Source: an uncultured Burkholderiales bacterium
GTDB taxonomy: Bacteria > Pseudomonadota > Gammaproteobacteria > Burkholderiales > Burkholderiaceae_C
DNA length: 40,531 nucleotides
Direction of reading: 5' to 3'
NCBI GenBank assembly: GCA_903880855.1
Contig: CAIRQX010000037.1
Location: 1 to 40,531 of the forward strand
Shown: piece by piece, positions 19,124 through 27,446 of the stretch
How positions within the stretch are numbered: the first letter of the stretch is position 1
Layout of the letters: the number at the start of each line of letters is the position of its first letter
The notes under the pieces: generated by a model
What the model was told of the DNA's origin: nothing
Database searches by the model: none
Seen by the model: the letters and a program-made list of their open reading frames with translations, nothing else
Program-made: the position numbers and the translations under genes

Positions 19124-19699
19124 GTGGATAAAAAAACCTTACGAACACAGTTGATTGAAGAGCGCTTAAATTTGCCAGACCGCTTGGTGCGATCTGACAT
19201 GTTGCAACGCGTGATGCGCATTTGGTTGTTTGACAGACCCGACACCGTCATCGGTGCCTATTGGCCCATCAAAGGCGAGTTCGATCCACTTCCTGCCTTG
19301 CACCGCTGGAAAGAAGATGGTGAGTTGTCTGACCAACCGCATTTGCGGCGCATTGGTTTGCCGGTGGTCGACAAAGCCCATAAAACGCTCACCTTCCATG
19401 TTTGGTACCCCGGCTGCCCCATGGAAGAAGACGCTTACGGCATACCCAAACCCAAAGACACCGAAATCATTTTCCCCACTCTCTTGTTTGTGCCATGTTT
19501 GGGTTACGGCGCAGGTGGTTATCGTCTTGGATATGGCGGTGGTTTTTATGACCGTACCTTGGCGAGCTTGCAACCCAAGCCTTTCACAGTAGGCCTTGGC
19601 TACACCCATGGTTTTTTGCCAGAGCTGATGCCCGAGGCCCACGACGTTCCGTTAGACGCAGTCCTCAACGACAACGGCGTGGTGTGGCCGATTAGCTAA
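19124..19699 (+). CDS. 5-formyltetrahydrofolate cyclo-ligase
   Basis: A 191-residue member of the 5-FCL/MTHFS family that converts 5-formyl-THF to 5,10-methenyl-THF with ATP. Signs: basic N-terminus KKTLRTQLIEER, IGAYWPIKGEFDP near residue 43, and GYGAGGYRLGYGGGFYDRTL near 126, the family's nucleotide-binding stretch. The start is GTG at 19124; a nearby ATG at 19114 is out of frame and hits a stop after five codons, and an in-frame stop lies at 19115-19117, so the GTG is the only common start. Six nt after its stop the TetR gene begins, so the two may be co-transcribed. Confidence 0.9.
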   Translation: MDKKTLRTQLIEERLNLPDRLVRSDMLQRVMRIWLFDRPDTVIGAYWPIKGEFDPLPALHRWKEDGELSDQPHLRRIGLPVVDKAHKTLTFHVWYPGCPMEEDAYGIPKPKDTEIIFPTLLFVPCLGYGAGGYRLGYGGGFYDRTLASLQPKPFTVGLGYTHGFLPELMPEAHDVPLDAVLNDNGVVWPIS

Positions 19700-19705
19700 C
19701 CAGCG

Positions 19706-20314
19706 ATGGCCCGCCCCAAATCTGCCAGCCACGAACTAAAACGCGACGAAATCCTAGACATCGCCGCCCAATGCTTTGCCGACGCGAGTTATCCCGCGAC
19801 CAGTATGAACACCATTGCCGCTGCGGGAGGTACGTCGAAAGCGCGGCTCTACCACTACTACGACAGCAAAGAAGCCATTCTGTTTGACTTGCTAGACCGC
19901 TACACCCAGCGCCTGCTTGCGCTCATAGGTGAATCGCAAGCGGTAGCCGAGCGTGGCAACTTAGATGACCGCGCCAGTCTGCACGCCTTGATCAAACGCT
20001 TTTTGCAAGAGTACGAAACATCCGCGACTAGGCATGTAGCTTTGCTGAGCGACACCAAGTTTTTGGGCGAAGAGCAACGCACGCTCATAGTCTCCCGCCA
20101 ACGTGACATCGTCGCAGCCTTCACCCGATTCCTAAAACGCGCCTACCCCGATCGCCTGACCGCCGCCAACCAAACCGCCATCACCATGATGCTCTTTGGC
20201 ATGATTAACTGGACCTTCACCTGGCTACGCCCAGCAGGGGCTCTGAGTTACGAAGCCTTTGCTGACGAAGTTGTTCGCTTACTCGAGAGCGGATTAATTG
20301 GGGTCAGAACCTAA
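19706..20314 (+). CDS. TetR/AcrR-family transcriptional regulator
   Basis: A 202-residue TetR-type regulator. The N-terminal DNA-binding domain spans residues 10-60: RDEILDIAAQCFADASYPATS, then the helix-turn-helix TIAAAGGTSKARLYHYYDSKEAILFDLL. The C-terminal ligand part is helical and fits the TetR_C pattern of regulators near acyl-CoA or aromatic metabolism genes. The last codons (GLIGVRT and stop) fall inside a repeated ATTAATTGG sequence, so the natural C-terminus may have been replaced. The next gene, an MBL-fold protein in the same direction 181 bp on, is a candidate target. Confidence 0.92.
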   Translation: MARPKSASHELKRDEILDIAAQCFADASYPATSMNTIAAAGGTSKARLYHYYDSKEAILFDLLDRYTQRLLALIGESQAVAERGNLDDRASLHALIKRFLQEYETSATRHVALLSDTKFLGEEQRTLIVSRQRDIVAAFTRFLKRAYPDRLTAANQTAITMMLFGMINWTFTWLRPAGALSYEAFADEVVRLLESGLIGVRT

Positions 20315-20340
20315 TTAATTGGCTTGGTTTATTGCGCTCC

Positions 20341-20422
20341 GTTCAACGGGTTGGGGGTAGGCAAGTTGGCTCCTCGCTTCGCTCTTGATGTCGCCAACTT
20401 GCCTACCCCCAACCCGTTGAAC
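20341..20422 (+). repeat. Long hairpin element A (30-bp perfect stem, 22-nt loop)
   Basis: Positions 20341-20370 and 20393-20422 are exact reverse complements over 30 bases, with a 22-nt loop at 20371-20392 containing CTCGCTTCGCTC and ending ATGTC. It lies 26 bp after the TetR stop, in the 181-bp gap before the MBL gene. There is no T run after it. A second element with the same dimensions and a related loop lies at 26165-26246. It could act as an mRNA 3' end, a transcription terminator or a mobile hairpin repeat; I cannot tell which. Confidence 0.95.
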
Positions 20423-20495
20423 TGCGAGTATTTAGGAGCAAAACAAAACCACCGACAATCCAAATTTTCGCAAACGCCAAAGTCAGGAGACCCCA

Positions 20496-21479
20496 ATGAC
20501 CACCAAAGCCTTCGCCAGCCAAGCCGATTTGACCGATAAGCAGATCAAGTTTGAGCAACTCAGTGCGCATTGCTGGGCTTACACAGCCGAAGGTGATCCA
20601 AACTCTGGTGTGATCATTGGCGACAAATACATCTTGGTCAGCGATGCAACGGCTACGCCCGATATGGCGCGCGATTTGATAAAGAAGATCCGCACTGTTA
20701 GCGACAAGCCCATCAAATATGTGTTGCTGACCCACTACCACGCAGTACGCGTTTTAGGCGCAAGTGCTTATGCGGCCGAAGGCGCGACAGAAATCATCGC
20801 CAGCCACGGTACGCACAGCCTGATCGTGGAGCGCGGGGCGCAAGATATGCAAAGTGAGATTGAACGCTTTCCCCGTTTATTCCGTGGCGTGGAAGGTATT
20901 CCTGGTTTGACATGGCCCACGATGGTGGTGGGGGACGGCAAGCCTGGTCGTCAAGGCACTCTGCGTATTGATTTGGGTGGTGTGGTGGTGGACATTTGGC
21001 ATCCTGGTCAAGGACACACACGCGGCGACACGATTGCGTGGGTCGAGTCTGAAAAAGTATTGTTCAGCGGCGATTTGGTCGAGTACGAGGCGGGCGTTTA
21101 CACCGGTGACGCCCAACTCGAAGAATGGCCCACAACGCTCGAAGCCCTGCGTGCGTTGAACGCCGTAGCCATCGTTCCCGGACGTGGTGAAGCGATGAAG
21201 GGACATGACAACGTCAACAAGGCTTTGGACTACACCAAGCGGTGGGTCGAAACTTTATTCACATGCGGCAAAGAAGCAGCTTCGAAGGGCTTGGATTTGA
21301 AAGCCTCTATGGAACTCACCCGCAAAAGCATGGACCCGGTTTTTGGCCATGTGTTTATCTATGAACATTGCTTGCCATTTGATGTGAGCCGCGCTTATGA
21401 CGAGGCTAAGGGGATAAAGAACCCCCGTATTTGGACGGCAGACCGCGATAAAGAAATGTGGGCGGCGTTACAGGCGTAA
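20496..21479 (+). CDS. Metallo-beta-lactamase-fold protein with altered metal motif
   Basis: A 327-residue MBL-fold hydrolase-like protein. The first metal motif, HxHxDH in active enzymes, reads THYHAVRVLGAS near residue 79: two His remain but the Asp-His pair is replaced by Val-Arg. Later parts are kept: PGQGHTRGDTIAWV near 170, FSGDLVEYEAGVY near 190 and VPGRGEAM near 228. This may be a family-wide substitution and may alter or remove one metal site. The ribosome binding site is AGGAG 7 nt before the ATG (reading ...aggagacccc). It follows the TetR gene and hairpin A. Substrate unknown; hydrolysis of a thioester, lactone or ether is possible for the fold. Confidence 0.88.
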   Translation: MTTKAFASQADLTDKQIKFEQLSAHCWAYTAEGDPNSGVIIGDKYILVSDATATPDMARDLIKKIRTVSDKPIKYVLLTHYHAVRVLGASAYAAEGATEIIASHGTHSLIVERGAQDMQSEIERFPRLFRGVEGIPGLTWPTMVVGDGKPGRQGTLRIDLGGVVVDIWHPGQGHTRGDTIAWVESEKVLFSGDLVEYEAGVYTGDAQLEEWPTTLEALRALNAVAIVPGRGEAMKGHDNVNKALDYTKRWVETLFTCGKEAASKGLDLKASMELTRKSMDPVFGHVFIYEHCLPFDVSRAYDEAKGIKNPRIWTADRDKEMWAALQA

Positions 21480-21486
21480 TTGAAAA

Positions 21487-22380
21487 CTACTTCTTCATTA
21501 CCAGGCTTTGAACTATATTTTCATAGGTAAATAAGTTCTCAGCCAAACGTTCGCGCTGCGCACGTGTTGTGCTGTTGTGCAACTTGGCAAATCCCTCGCA
21601 ATTTTCTTGTCGCAAAGATTGGCTGTAAGCATGAACGGCCTCGTCAGGCGGAGTGAAACCGCGATCTACCCATGCGCGAAGTTGTGATTGCGTCGAACTT
21701 ACCGACTGCGACCCACTATTGGCGATGCGCGTAAATGTTTGAAGTGCGTCAGCCTGTCTTCGTTGGCGTTCTTTGAAGCTGGTGGTCGGATTAAATGTTG
21801 ATGACTTCAACCATAGCAGCACCGCCTCGCGCTGAGGGGTGTCTAGGCTTCCATAAAAATCTTCAAGACGGTTGAGCAATTGTTTGCTGCGATAGCGCAA
21901 ACGCTTTTCCTCGCTAACGTCCAAATAGTCTTCGCGCCATTCTCGGTTAAGTTTGTCGTATTTTTTTCGAATCCGTTGTAACTGCGACTCACTCAATTGG
22001 CTAATAAGTTTGGTGGCTTCTGGTTCTACTTGGTGTAGAAGTGAGACAAAGCTGTTTTGCATGTCCTGCGTAACAGCGCACACCTGTTCAGGTTGGATGT
22101 CGTGGGGAGCCCATGCGCGCATTTTTTGTAAAAGAGAGACATATTCTGGTAGCTGAGTCTGTCTGTGCCATTGATGTAACTGCCGCAAAGTGTCTTTAAC
22201 CAAGGGCTTTTGCTTGTCTGTGAAGTCCACATAACTGTCTAGCCACCAATAAGCGGCCTCGTCCGCTTGGTTGTAGACCAATTTAAGCGTGCTACACCCA
22301 CTCATAAGCACCAATGCTGATATGCCCAACAAGCGCAGAGCTTGGCGGATAATTCTCAAAATCAAAGAGGACTTGAACAT
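21487..22380 (-). CDS. DUF6279-like lipoprotein
   Basis: A 297-residue predicted lipoprotein. The N-terminal signal has basic residues, a hydrophobic core and the lipobox LMSGC with the lipidated Cys at 29. The following STLKLVYNQADEAAYWWLDSYVDF matches the start of DUF6279-type proteins (Tyr-Asn-x-Ala-Asp ... Trp-Leu-Asp-x-Tyr-Val-Asp); the rest is helical and charged. Function is unknown. The ATG at 22378-22380 overlaps the divergent glmU ATG at 22379-22381, sharing two bases. No good ribosome binding site precedes it; alternative upstream starts would lie inside glmU on the other strand. Confidence 0.85.
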   Translation of the reverse strand: MFKSSLILRIIRQALRLLGISALVLMSGCSTLKLVYNQADEAAYWWLDSYVDFTDKQKPLVKDTLRQLHQWHRQTQLPEYVSLLQKMRAWAPHDIQPEQVCAVTQDMQNSFVSLLHQVEPEATKLISQLSESQLQRIRKKYDKLNREWREDYLDVSEEKRLRYRSKQLLNRLEDFYGSLDTPQREAVLLWLKSSTFNPTTSFKERQRRQADALQTFTRIANSGSQSVSSTQSQLRAWVDRGFTPPDEAVHAYSQSLRQENCEGFAKLHNSTTRAQRERLAENLFTYENIVQSLVMKK

Positions 22381-23773
22381 GACTGCGTTAGATGTGGTGA
22401 TCATGGCAGCGGGTAAGGGCACACGCATGAAGAGCAGTATGCCCAAAGTTTTGCATCCATTGGCCGGAAAGCCCTTGGTTCAGCATGTGATTGACACCGC
22501 ACACGCCCTGCACACGCGCAACACAATTTTGATTACTGGTCACGGCGCAGAAGTAGTGGAGCCTCTTTTGCAAAAGGCCTATCCGAACAAAGCATTGCAA
22601 TTTGCCAAGCAAATGCCGCAACTTGGAACAGGCCACGCGGTACAACAGGCCTTGCCTTTGTTGGATGACGATGGTGTAGTGGTGGTTTTGTCTGGCGATG
22701 TGCCCCTCACGCAAGCTGACACTTTACGAGCCTTGATCCAAGCCTGCGATGGAAAAAACTTGGCTTTGCTCACCATCGACTTTGAAGATCCCACTGGTTA
22801 TGGGCGTATCGTGCGCGGGTTTGACCATCAAGTCCACAACATCATTGAGCATAAAGATGCTGATGAGTTGCAGCGTGAAATCAAAGAGGCTTACAGCGGT
22901 ATCATGGCCGTGCCTGCCAAGTGGCTCAAGAAGTGGTTGCCACAACTCAAAAACGACAACGCCCAAAAAGAGTTCTATTTGACAGATGTTGTCAAAATGG
23001 CTGTCGCAGACCATGTGAAAGTGGTTGCACACAAAATCACGGACCCTGCGCAAGTCGCGGGGATCAATTCACCTTTGCAATTGGCTGAGTTAGAGCGCAT
23101 CTATCAAACACGCCAAGCCCGTGTGTTGTTAGCGCAAGGCGTTCGCATCATCGATCCGGCGCGTATTGATCTGCGTGGCAGTCTGATTTGCAAAGAAGAT
23201 GTATCGATAGATATCAACTGTATTTTTGAAGGTCATGTGCAACTGGGTACCGGTGTGAGCATTGGTGCCCACTGTGTGATTGCTAACTGCGTCATTGATG
23301 ATGGTGCGACGATATTGCCTTTCACCCACATTGATGGTGAAACGCAAGGTGTCACCGTAGGCAAAGGTGCACGCATAGGTCCTTATGCACGCCTGCGCCC
23401 AGGTGCGCAACTCGGTGCTGATGTGCATGTAGGCAACTTTGTAGAAATCAAAAACTCCACTTTGGCCGATGGTGCTAAAGCGAATCACCTGGCCTACCTT
23501 GGCGACGCCACCGTAGGTGAACGCGTGAACTATGGCGCTGGCAGCATCACAGCCAATTACGACGGTGCTAACAAGCACCGCACCATTATCGAAGCCGATG
23601 TGCATATTGGCAGCAACTGTGTCTTGGTAGCGCCAGTCACCATTGGCGCGGGGGGCACGGTAGGCGGCGGTTCCACGATTACCAAATCTACCGAACCAGG
23701 CGCTTTGAGCGTTTCACGCGGTAAGCAGGTGAGTGTGGCGAATTGGAAGCGGCCACAGAAGTCAAGCAAATAA
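22379..23773 (+). CDS. glmU: Bifunctional N-acetylglucosamine-1-phosphate uridyltransferase/glucosamine-1-phosphate acetyltransferase
   Basis: A 464-residue GlmU. The N-terminal uridyltransferase has IMAAGKGTRMKSSMPKVL (residues 8-25), GTGHAVQQALP, and the metal-binding GDVPLT. The C-terminal left-handed beta-helix carries hexapeptide repeats from about residue 255; PYARLRPGAQLG, NFVEIKNSTL, KANHLAYLGDATVG and NYGAGSITANYDG hold the acetyl-CoA and active-site positions. It makes UDP-GlcNAc for peptidoglycan and LPS. AGAGGA precedes the ATG by 6 nt, which decides this start over a longer open frame from 22289. glmS follows 18 nt later. Confidence 0.98.
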   Translation: MTALDVVIMAAGKGTRMKSSMPKVLHPLAGKPLVQHVIDTAHALHTRNTILITGHGAEVVEPLLQKAYPNKALQFAKQMPQLGTGHAVQQALPLLDDDGVVVVLSGDVPLTQADTLRALIQACDGKNLALLTIDFEDPTGYGRIVRGFDHQVHNIIEHKDADELQREIKEAYSGIMAVPAKWLKKWLPQLKNDNAQKEFYLTDVVKMAVADHVKVVAHKITDPAQVAGINSPLQLAELERIYQTRQARVLLAQGVRIIDPARIDLRGSLICKEDVSIDINCIFEGHVQLGTGVSIGAHCVIANCVIDDGATILPFTHIDGETQGVTVGKGARIGPYARLRPGAQLGADVHVGNFVEIKNSTLADGAKANHLAYLGDATVGERVNYGAGSITANYDGANKHRTIIEADVHIGSNCVLVAPVTIGAGGTVGGGSTITKSTEPGALSVSRGKQVSVANWKRPQKSSK

Positions 23774-23791
23774 TTTCAAGAAAGAACCTCC

Positions 23792-25663
23792 ATGTGCGGC
23801 ATTGTCGGCGCGGTCTCCAAGCGCAATATTGTTTCCATACTTGTCCAAGGCTTGCAGCGATTGGAATACCGTGGCTATGACTCCTGCGGTGTTGCGGTGC
23901 ATGCTGCAAGTTTGGGTTCTGCAACAGGCGGATTACAACGCGCTAGAAGCACAGCCCGCGTGTCTGAATTGATTGAACAAGTAGCCGCCGACAAAGTAGA
24001 AGGTGGCACCGGTATCGCACATACACGTTGGGCTACGCACGGCGCACCAGCCGTGCACAACGCGCATCCCCATTTCAGCCATGGCCCTGCTAAAACGCAA
24101 AAAGAGTCAGAAGGCCGGGTGGCCTTGGTCCATAACGGCATCATTGAAAACCACGACGAATTGCGTGCTGCATTGCAAGCCAAAGGCTATGTGTTTGTCA
24201 GTCAAACCGATACCGAAGTGATCGCCCATTTGGTCGATAGTTTGTACGCCGGCGATTTATTACAGGCCATGCAAGCTGCACTGCCACAACTGCACGGCGC
24301 CTATGCCTTGGCGGTGTTCCACAAAGATGAACCGCATCGCGTGGTCGGTGCCCGTGCAGGTTCACCTTTGATCTTGGGCGTTGGCCAATCGCACGAAGAA
24401 AATTTTCTGGCTAGCGATGCAATGGCTTTGGCTGGGGTCACTAACCAAATTGTCTATTTAGAAGAAGGCGATGTGGTCGATTTGCAGTTAGGCAAATATG
24501 CTGTTTATGACCGCAGCACGAAAGCAGTGACACGTGAAGTCAAAACCGTCAACGCGCACAGTGGTGCAGCAGAGTTGGGGCCTTATCGCCACTACATGCA
24601 AAAAGAAATATTTGAGCAACCTCGTGCCATTGCTGATACCTTGGAAGGCGTGGAAGGCATCACATCTGAGTTGTTTGGAAAAAACGCATCGGGGACTTTC
24701 AAAGAAATAGACCGTGTACTCATCCTCGCGTGTGGCACCAGTTACTACAGCGGTTGTGTTGCGCAATATTGGATAGAAGCCATCGCCAAAATCCCTTGTC
24801 ACGTAGAAATCGCCAGCGAATACCGCTACCGCGAATCTGTCGCAGATCCGCGCACCTTGGTCGTCACCATTACCCAAAGCGGAGAAACGGCCGACACATT
24901 GGCCGCATTGCGACATGCACAAAGCCTAGGCTTAAAACACACGCTCACCATTTGTAACGTCGCGACCAGCGCCATGGTGCGTGAGTGTGCGTTGGCTTAT
25001 GTCACCCGGGCTGGTACTGAGATTGGCGTGGCATCTACCAAAGCGTTCACCACACAATTGGCCGCTTTGTTTTTGCTGACACTTGCTTTGGCAAAAGTAA
25101 AAGGGCACTTAACAAGCGATCAAGAATCAAGCCACATCAAAGCGATGCGCCATTTGCCTGCCGCATTGCAGGCAGTGTTGGCCTTGGAACCGCAACTCAT
25201 CGCGTGGTCTCAAGAATTTGCCACCAAAGAAAACGCCTTGTTTTTAGGACGCGGCACGCATTACCCCATCGCACTAGAAGGTGCGTTGAAACTCAAAGAG
25301 ATCACCTACATCCATGCAGAAGCCTATGCCGCAGGTGAACTTAAACACGGACCACTCGCACTAGTGACCAGTGCAATGCCAGTAGTCACCGTCGCTCCCA
25401 ACGATGCCTTGTTAGAAAAACTCAAAAGCAATATGCAAGAAGTCCGCGCGCGCGGCGGCGAGCTGTTTGTGTTGGCAGGCGCTGACACCCGTATCGAAAA
25501 CAGCGAAGGCGTTCACGTGATTCGTATGCCCGAGCACTATGGTGTTTTGTCGCCCATCTTGCATGTGGTGCCACTGCAATTGCTGGCGTATCACACAGCG
25601 TGTGCGAGAGGGACTGATGTGGATAAGCCTCGGAATTTGGCTAAATCGGTTACGGTCGAATAA
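23792..25663 (+). CDS. glmS: Glutamine-fructose-6-phosphate aminotransferase (isomerizing)
   Basis: A 623-residue GlmS, slightly longer than the 609-residue E. coli enzyme. Cys2 of MCGIVGAV is the glutaminase nucleophile; [19 protein letters not shown] and [11 protein letters not shown] complete that domain. Two SIS domains follow, with ACGTSYYSG near residue 316, [14 protein letters not shown] near 362, and the C-terminal [22 protein letters not shown]. It makes glucosamine-6-phosphate, the first step toward UDP-GlcNAc, matching its place behind glmU. The extra length is in a small insertion in the glutaminase half (after the HAAS residues). Confidence 0.98.
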   Translation: MCGIVGAVSKRNIVSILVQGLQRLEYRGYDSCGVAVHAASLGSATGGLQRARSTARVSELIEQVAADKVEGGTGIAHTRWATHGAPAVHNAHPHFSHGPAKTQKESEGRVALVHNGIIENHDELRAALQAKGYVFVSQTDTEVIAHLVDSLYAGDLLQAMQAALPQLHGAYALAVFHKDEPHRVVGARAGSPLILGVGQSHEENFLASDAMALAGVTNQIVYLEEGDVVDLQLGKYAVYDRSTKAVTREVKTVNAHSGAAELGPYRHYMQKEIFEQPRAIADTLEGVEGITSELFGKNASGTFKEIDRVLILACGTSYYSGCVAQYWIEAIAKIPCHVEIASEYRYRESVADPRTLVVTITQSGETADTLAALRHAQSLGLKHTLTICNVATSAMVRECALAYVTRAGTEIGVASTKAFTTQLAALFLLTLALAKVKGHLTSDQESSHIKAMRHLPAALQAVLALEPQLIAWSQEFATKENALFLGRGTHYPIALEGALKLKEITYIHAEAYAAGELKHGPLALVTSAMPVVTVAPNDALLEKLKSNMQEVRARGGELFVLAGADTRIENSEGVHVIRMPEHYGVLSPILHVVPLQLLAYHTACARGTDVDKPRNLAKSVTVE

Positions 25664-25746
25664 CCCCTGTAGGGATTTTTCAGTTTTTTTGAAAGACTGT
25701 GATTGTTGTCAAAACATACAAGTATTCTTTCTTTTGGGAGTGCTAA

Positions 25747-26019
25747 ATGACGATCCAAAACTTCTCAAGCCGAGACTTTGCGCGTGATGTATCGGCCGCT
25801 AAGCGTGCGGCTATGGATGGCCCTATTTTTATTACAGACCGTGGGCGTCCTGTCTTTGCATTGCTAAAAATAGAAGACTATTACCGCATTACTGATCAAA
25901 GCAAACTGTCGCTACTCGACGTTATGGATGGCATTCCAAGTGGCAGTAAGGCTATCGATTTGGATCCGCCCCGACTTGATCTCAAGATCAGTAGCGCTTT
26001 GCTTGCAGACTCAAGGTAG
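25747..26019 (+). CDS. Orphan Phd/YefM-type antitoxin-like protein
   Basis: A 90-residue protein with the Phd/YefM N-terminal pattern: FSSRDFARDVSAAKRAAMDGPIFITDRGRPVFALLKIEDYYRI, the DNA-binding and dimerisation half. The C-terminal half (LLDVMDGIPSGSKAIDLDPPRLDL) is like antitoxins paired with VapC/PIN toxins. The ribosome binding site GGGAG lies 6 nt before the ATG. No PIN-domain gene follows: the next 248 bp on either strand hold only hairpins and then metK. So the gene is either an orphan antitoxin or the remnant of a pair, or the toxin is elsewhere. Confidence 0.85.
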   Translation: MTIQNFSSRDFARDVSAAKRAAMDGPIFITDRGRPVFALLKIEDYYRITDQSKLSLLDVMDGIPSGSKAIDLDPPRLDLKISSALLADSR

Positions 26020-26100
26020 CTCCCCAAGAGTTAAACTGTATGGAGTCCGTTTAGCGTTGGTTGACTCTTTCTTATCATTTGCCTGCAGTAAATACATCTG

Positions 26101-26146
26101 AAATGCGGTGATTTTTTGCCCTTATCACCGCATTTTCTGCGGTGAT
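26101..26146. repeat. Three-arm hairpin (two mutually exclusive stems)
   Basis: Arm 1 AAATGCGGTGAT (26101-26112), arm 2 ATCACCGCATTT (26124-26135) and arm 3 TGCGGTGAT (26138-26146). Arm 2 can pair fully with arm 1 (12 bp, 11-nt loop) or with arm 3 (9 bp, 5-nt loop), not with both. It lies in the convergent gap between the Phd-like gene and metK, 18 bp from hairpin element B. It may serve as a terminator; T runs after the stems are short. Confidence 0.85.
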
Positions 26147-26164
26147 AAAAACCCCATAAGCAAA

Positions 26165-26246
26165 GAGCCAAGGGCTAGGGGATACAAATACCGCGACATA
26201 AAGCGCAAAGCGCGGAGCGGTATTTGTATCCCCTAGCCCTTGGCTC
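26165..26246 (-). repeat. Long hairpin element B (30-bp perfect stem, 22-nt loop)
   Basis: Positions 26165-26194 and 26217-26246 are exact reverse complements over 30 bases; the 22-nt loop at 26195-26216 holds the palindrome GCGCAAAGCGC. Read on the minus strand, its loop matches that of element A (20371-20392) at 18 of 22 positions, and its stem shares GGG, T and GGGG at the same offsets while about half the stem bases differ. It lies 21 bp after the metK stop, in sense with metK. Confidence 0.95.
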
Positions 26247-26267
26247 AAAGCAGGGGAGTTCTAAAAA

Positions 26268-27446
26268 CTACTTAGCAGCAGCCTTCAAATCAGCCGCCTT
26301 ATCCGTGCGTTCCCAAGTGAACTCAGGCTCTTCACGACCAAAGTGTCCATAAGCCGCAGTCTTGCTATAGATAGGACGCAACAAATCCAGCATTTGAATA
26401 ATGCCCTTAGGCCGCAAATCAAAATGCTCGGAAACCAAAGCCGCAATCTTCTCGTCGCTGATCACGCCTGTGCCTTCAGTATTCACTGTGATGTTCATAG
26501 GACGCGCCACACCAATCGCATACGCCACTTGAATTTGGCACTTCGTCGCTAAACCAGCCGCCACAATATTCTTGGCCACATAACGCGCAGCATAAGCAGC
26601 AGAGCGATCTACCTTAGATGGGTCTTTGCCAGAGAAAGCGCCACCACCGTGTGGGCAAGCGCCGCCGTAGGTGTCCACAATGATTTTGCGGCCCGTTAAA
26701 CCGCAATCGCCTTGTGGTCCGCCGATCACAAAACGGCCGGTGGGGTTGATCAAATACTTGGTGTCTTTCAACCATTCTTTGGGCAATACAGGCTTAATCA
26801 GTTCTTCAATGATCGCGTCATTGAAACTTTGCTTCATCTTGGTCGCTGTTTCGCTCTGATCTGGGCTGTGCTGGGTAGACAACACCACGGTGTCAATGCT
26901 GTGGGGTTTGCCGTCCACATAACGCATGGTCACTTGGCTCTTGGCATCAGGACGCAAGAAAGGCAAGCGGCCATCTTTACGCAACTGCGCTTGGCGCTCG
27001 ACCAAACGGTGTGCGTAATAAATAGGTGCAGGCATTAACTCAGGTGTTTCGCTGCATGCGTAGCCAAACATCAAGCCTTGGTCGCCAGCGCCAGTGTTCA
27101 AGTGGTCGTCAGAGGCATGGTTCACGCCTTGGGCGATGTCGTTAGATTGCTTGTCATAGCAAACCATGACAGCACAACCTTTGTAGTCGATGCCGTACTC
27201 AGTGTTGTCATAGCCAATGCGTTTGATGGTGTCACGAGCCACTTGGATGTAGTCGACATGCGCGTTGGTAGTGATTTCGCCTGCAAGTACGACCAAGCCC
27301 GTGTTAGTCAGTGTTTCAGCGGCAACGCGGCTACGTGGGTCTTGCGCGAAGATTGCGTCCAAAATCGCATCGGAAATTTGATCCGCTACTTTGTCGGGGT
27401 GGCCTTCTGAGACCGATTCAGAAGTAAAGAGATAGTCTGCTGACAT
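26268..27446 (-). CDS. metK: S-adenosylmethionine synthetase
   Basis: A 392-residue Met[23 protein letters not shown] (residues 6-27) holds the ATP-binding His, [12 protein letters not shown] near 124 the first family signature, and [23 protein letters not shown] near 274 the second. It makes SAM from methionine and ATP. The ATG at 27444-27446 follows GGAG with 7-nt spacing; the frame stays open 26 codons upstream, but that part coincides with a strong hairpin leader and is unlike MetK. Hairpin element B lies just behind its stop. Confidence 0.98.
   Translation of the reverse strand: MSADYLFTSESVSEGHPDKVADQISDAILDAIFAQDPRSRVAAETLTNTGLVVLAGEITTNAHVDYIQVARDTIKRIGYDNTEYGIDYKGCAVMVCYDKQSNDIAQGVNHASDDHLNTGAGDQGLMFGYACSETPELMPAPIYYAHRLVERQAQLRKDGRLPFLRPDAKSQVTMRYVDGKPHSIDTVVLSTQHSPDQSETATKMKQSFNDAIIEELIKPVLPKEWLKDTKYLINPTGRFVIGGPQGDCGLTGRKIIVDTYGGACPHGGGAFSGKDPSKVDRSAAYAARYVAKNIVAAGLATKCQIQVAYAIGVARPMNITVNTEGTGVISDEKIAALVSEHFDLRPKGIIQMLDLLRPIYSKTAAYGHFGREEPEFTWERTDKAADLKAAAK

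Noticed and set aside
19706-21479. Mobile island made of TetR, hairpin and MBL gene
   Set aside because: Composition looks like the neighbours and there is no integrase, transposase or flanking repeat; only the small repeat sequences look acquired.
25664-25700. Terminator after glmS (CCC-TGTA-GGG then T-rich)
   Set aside because: Three to four pairs only; the T-rich stretch is not directly attached to a stable stem.
26020-26267. Hidden toxin gene after the Phd-like antitoxin
   Set aside because: No open frame with a PIN-like acidic start or ribosome site; the region is filled by hairpins.
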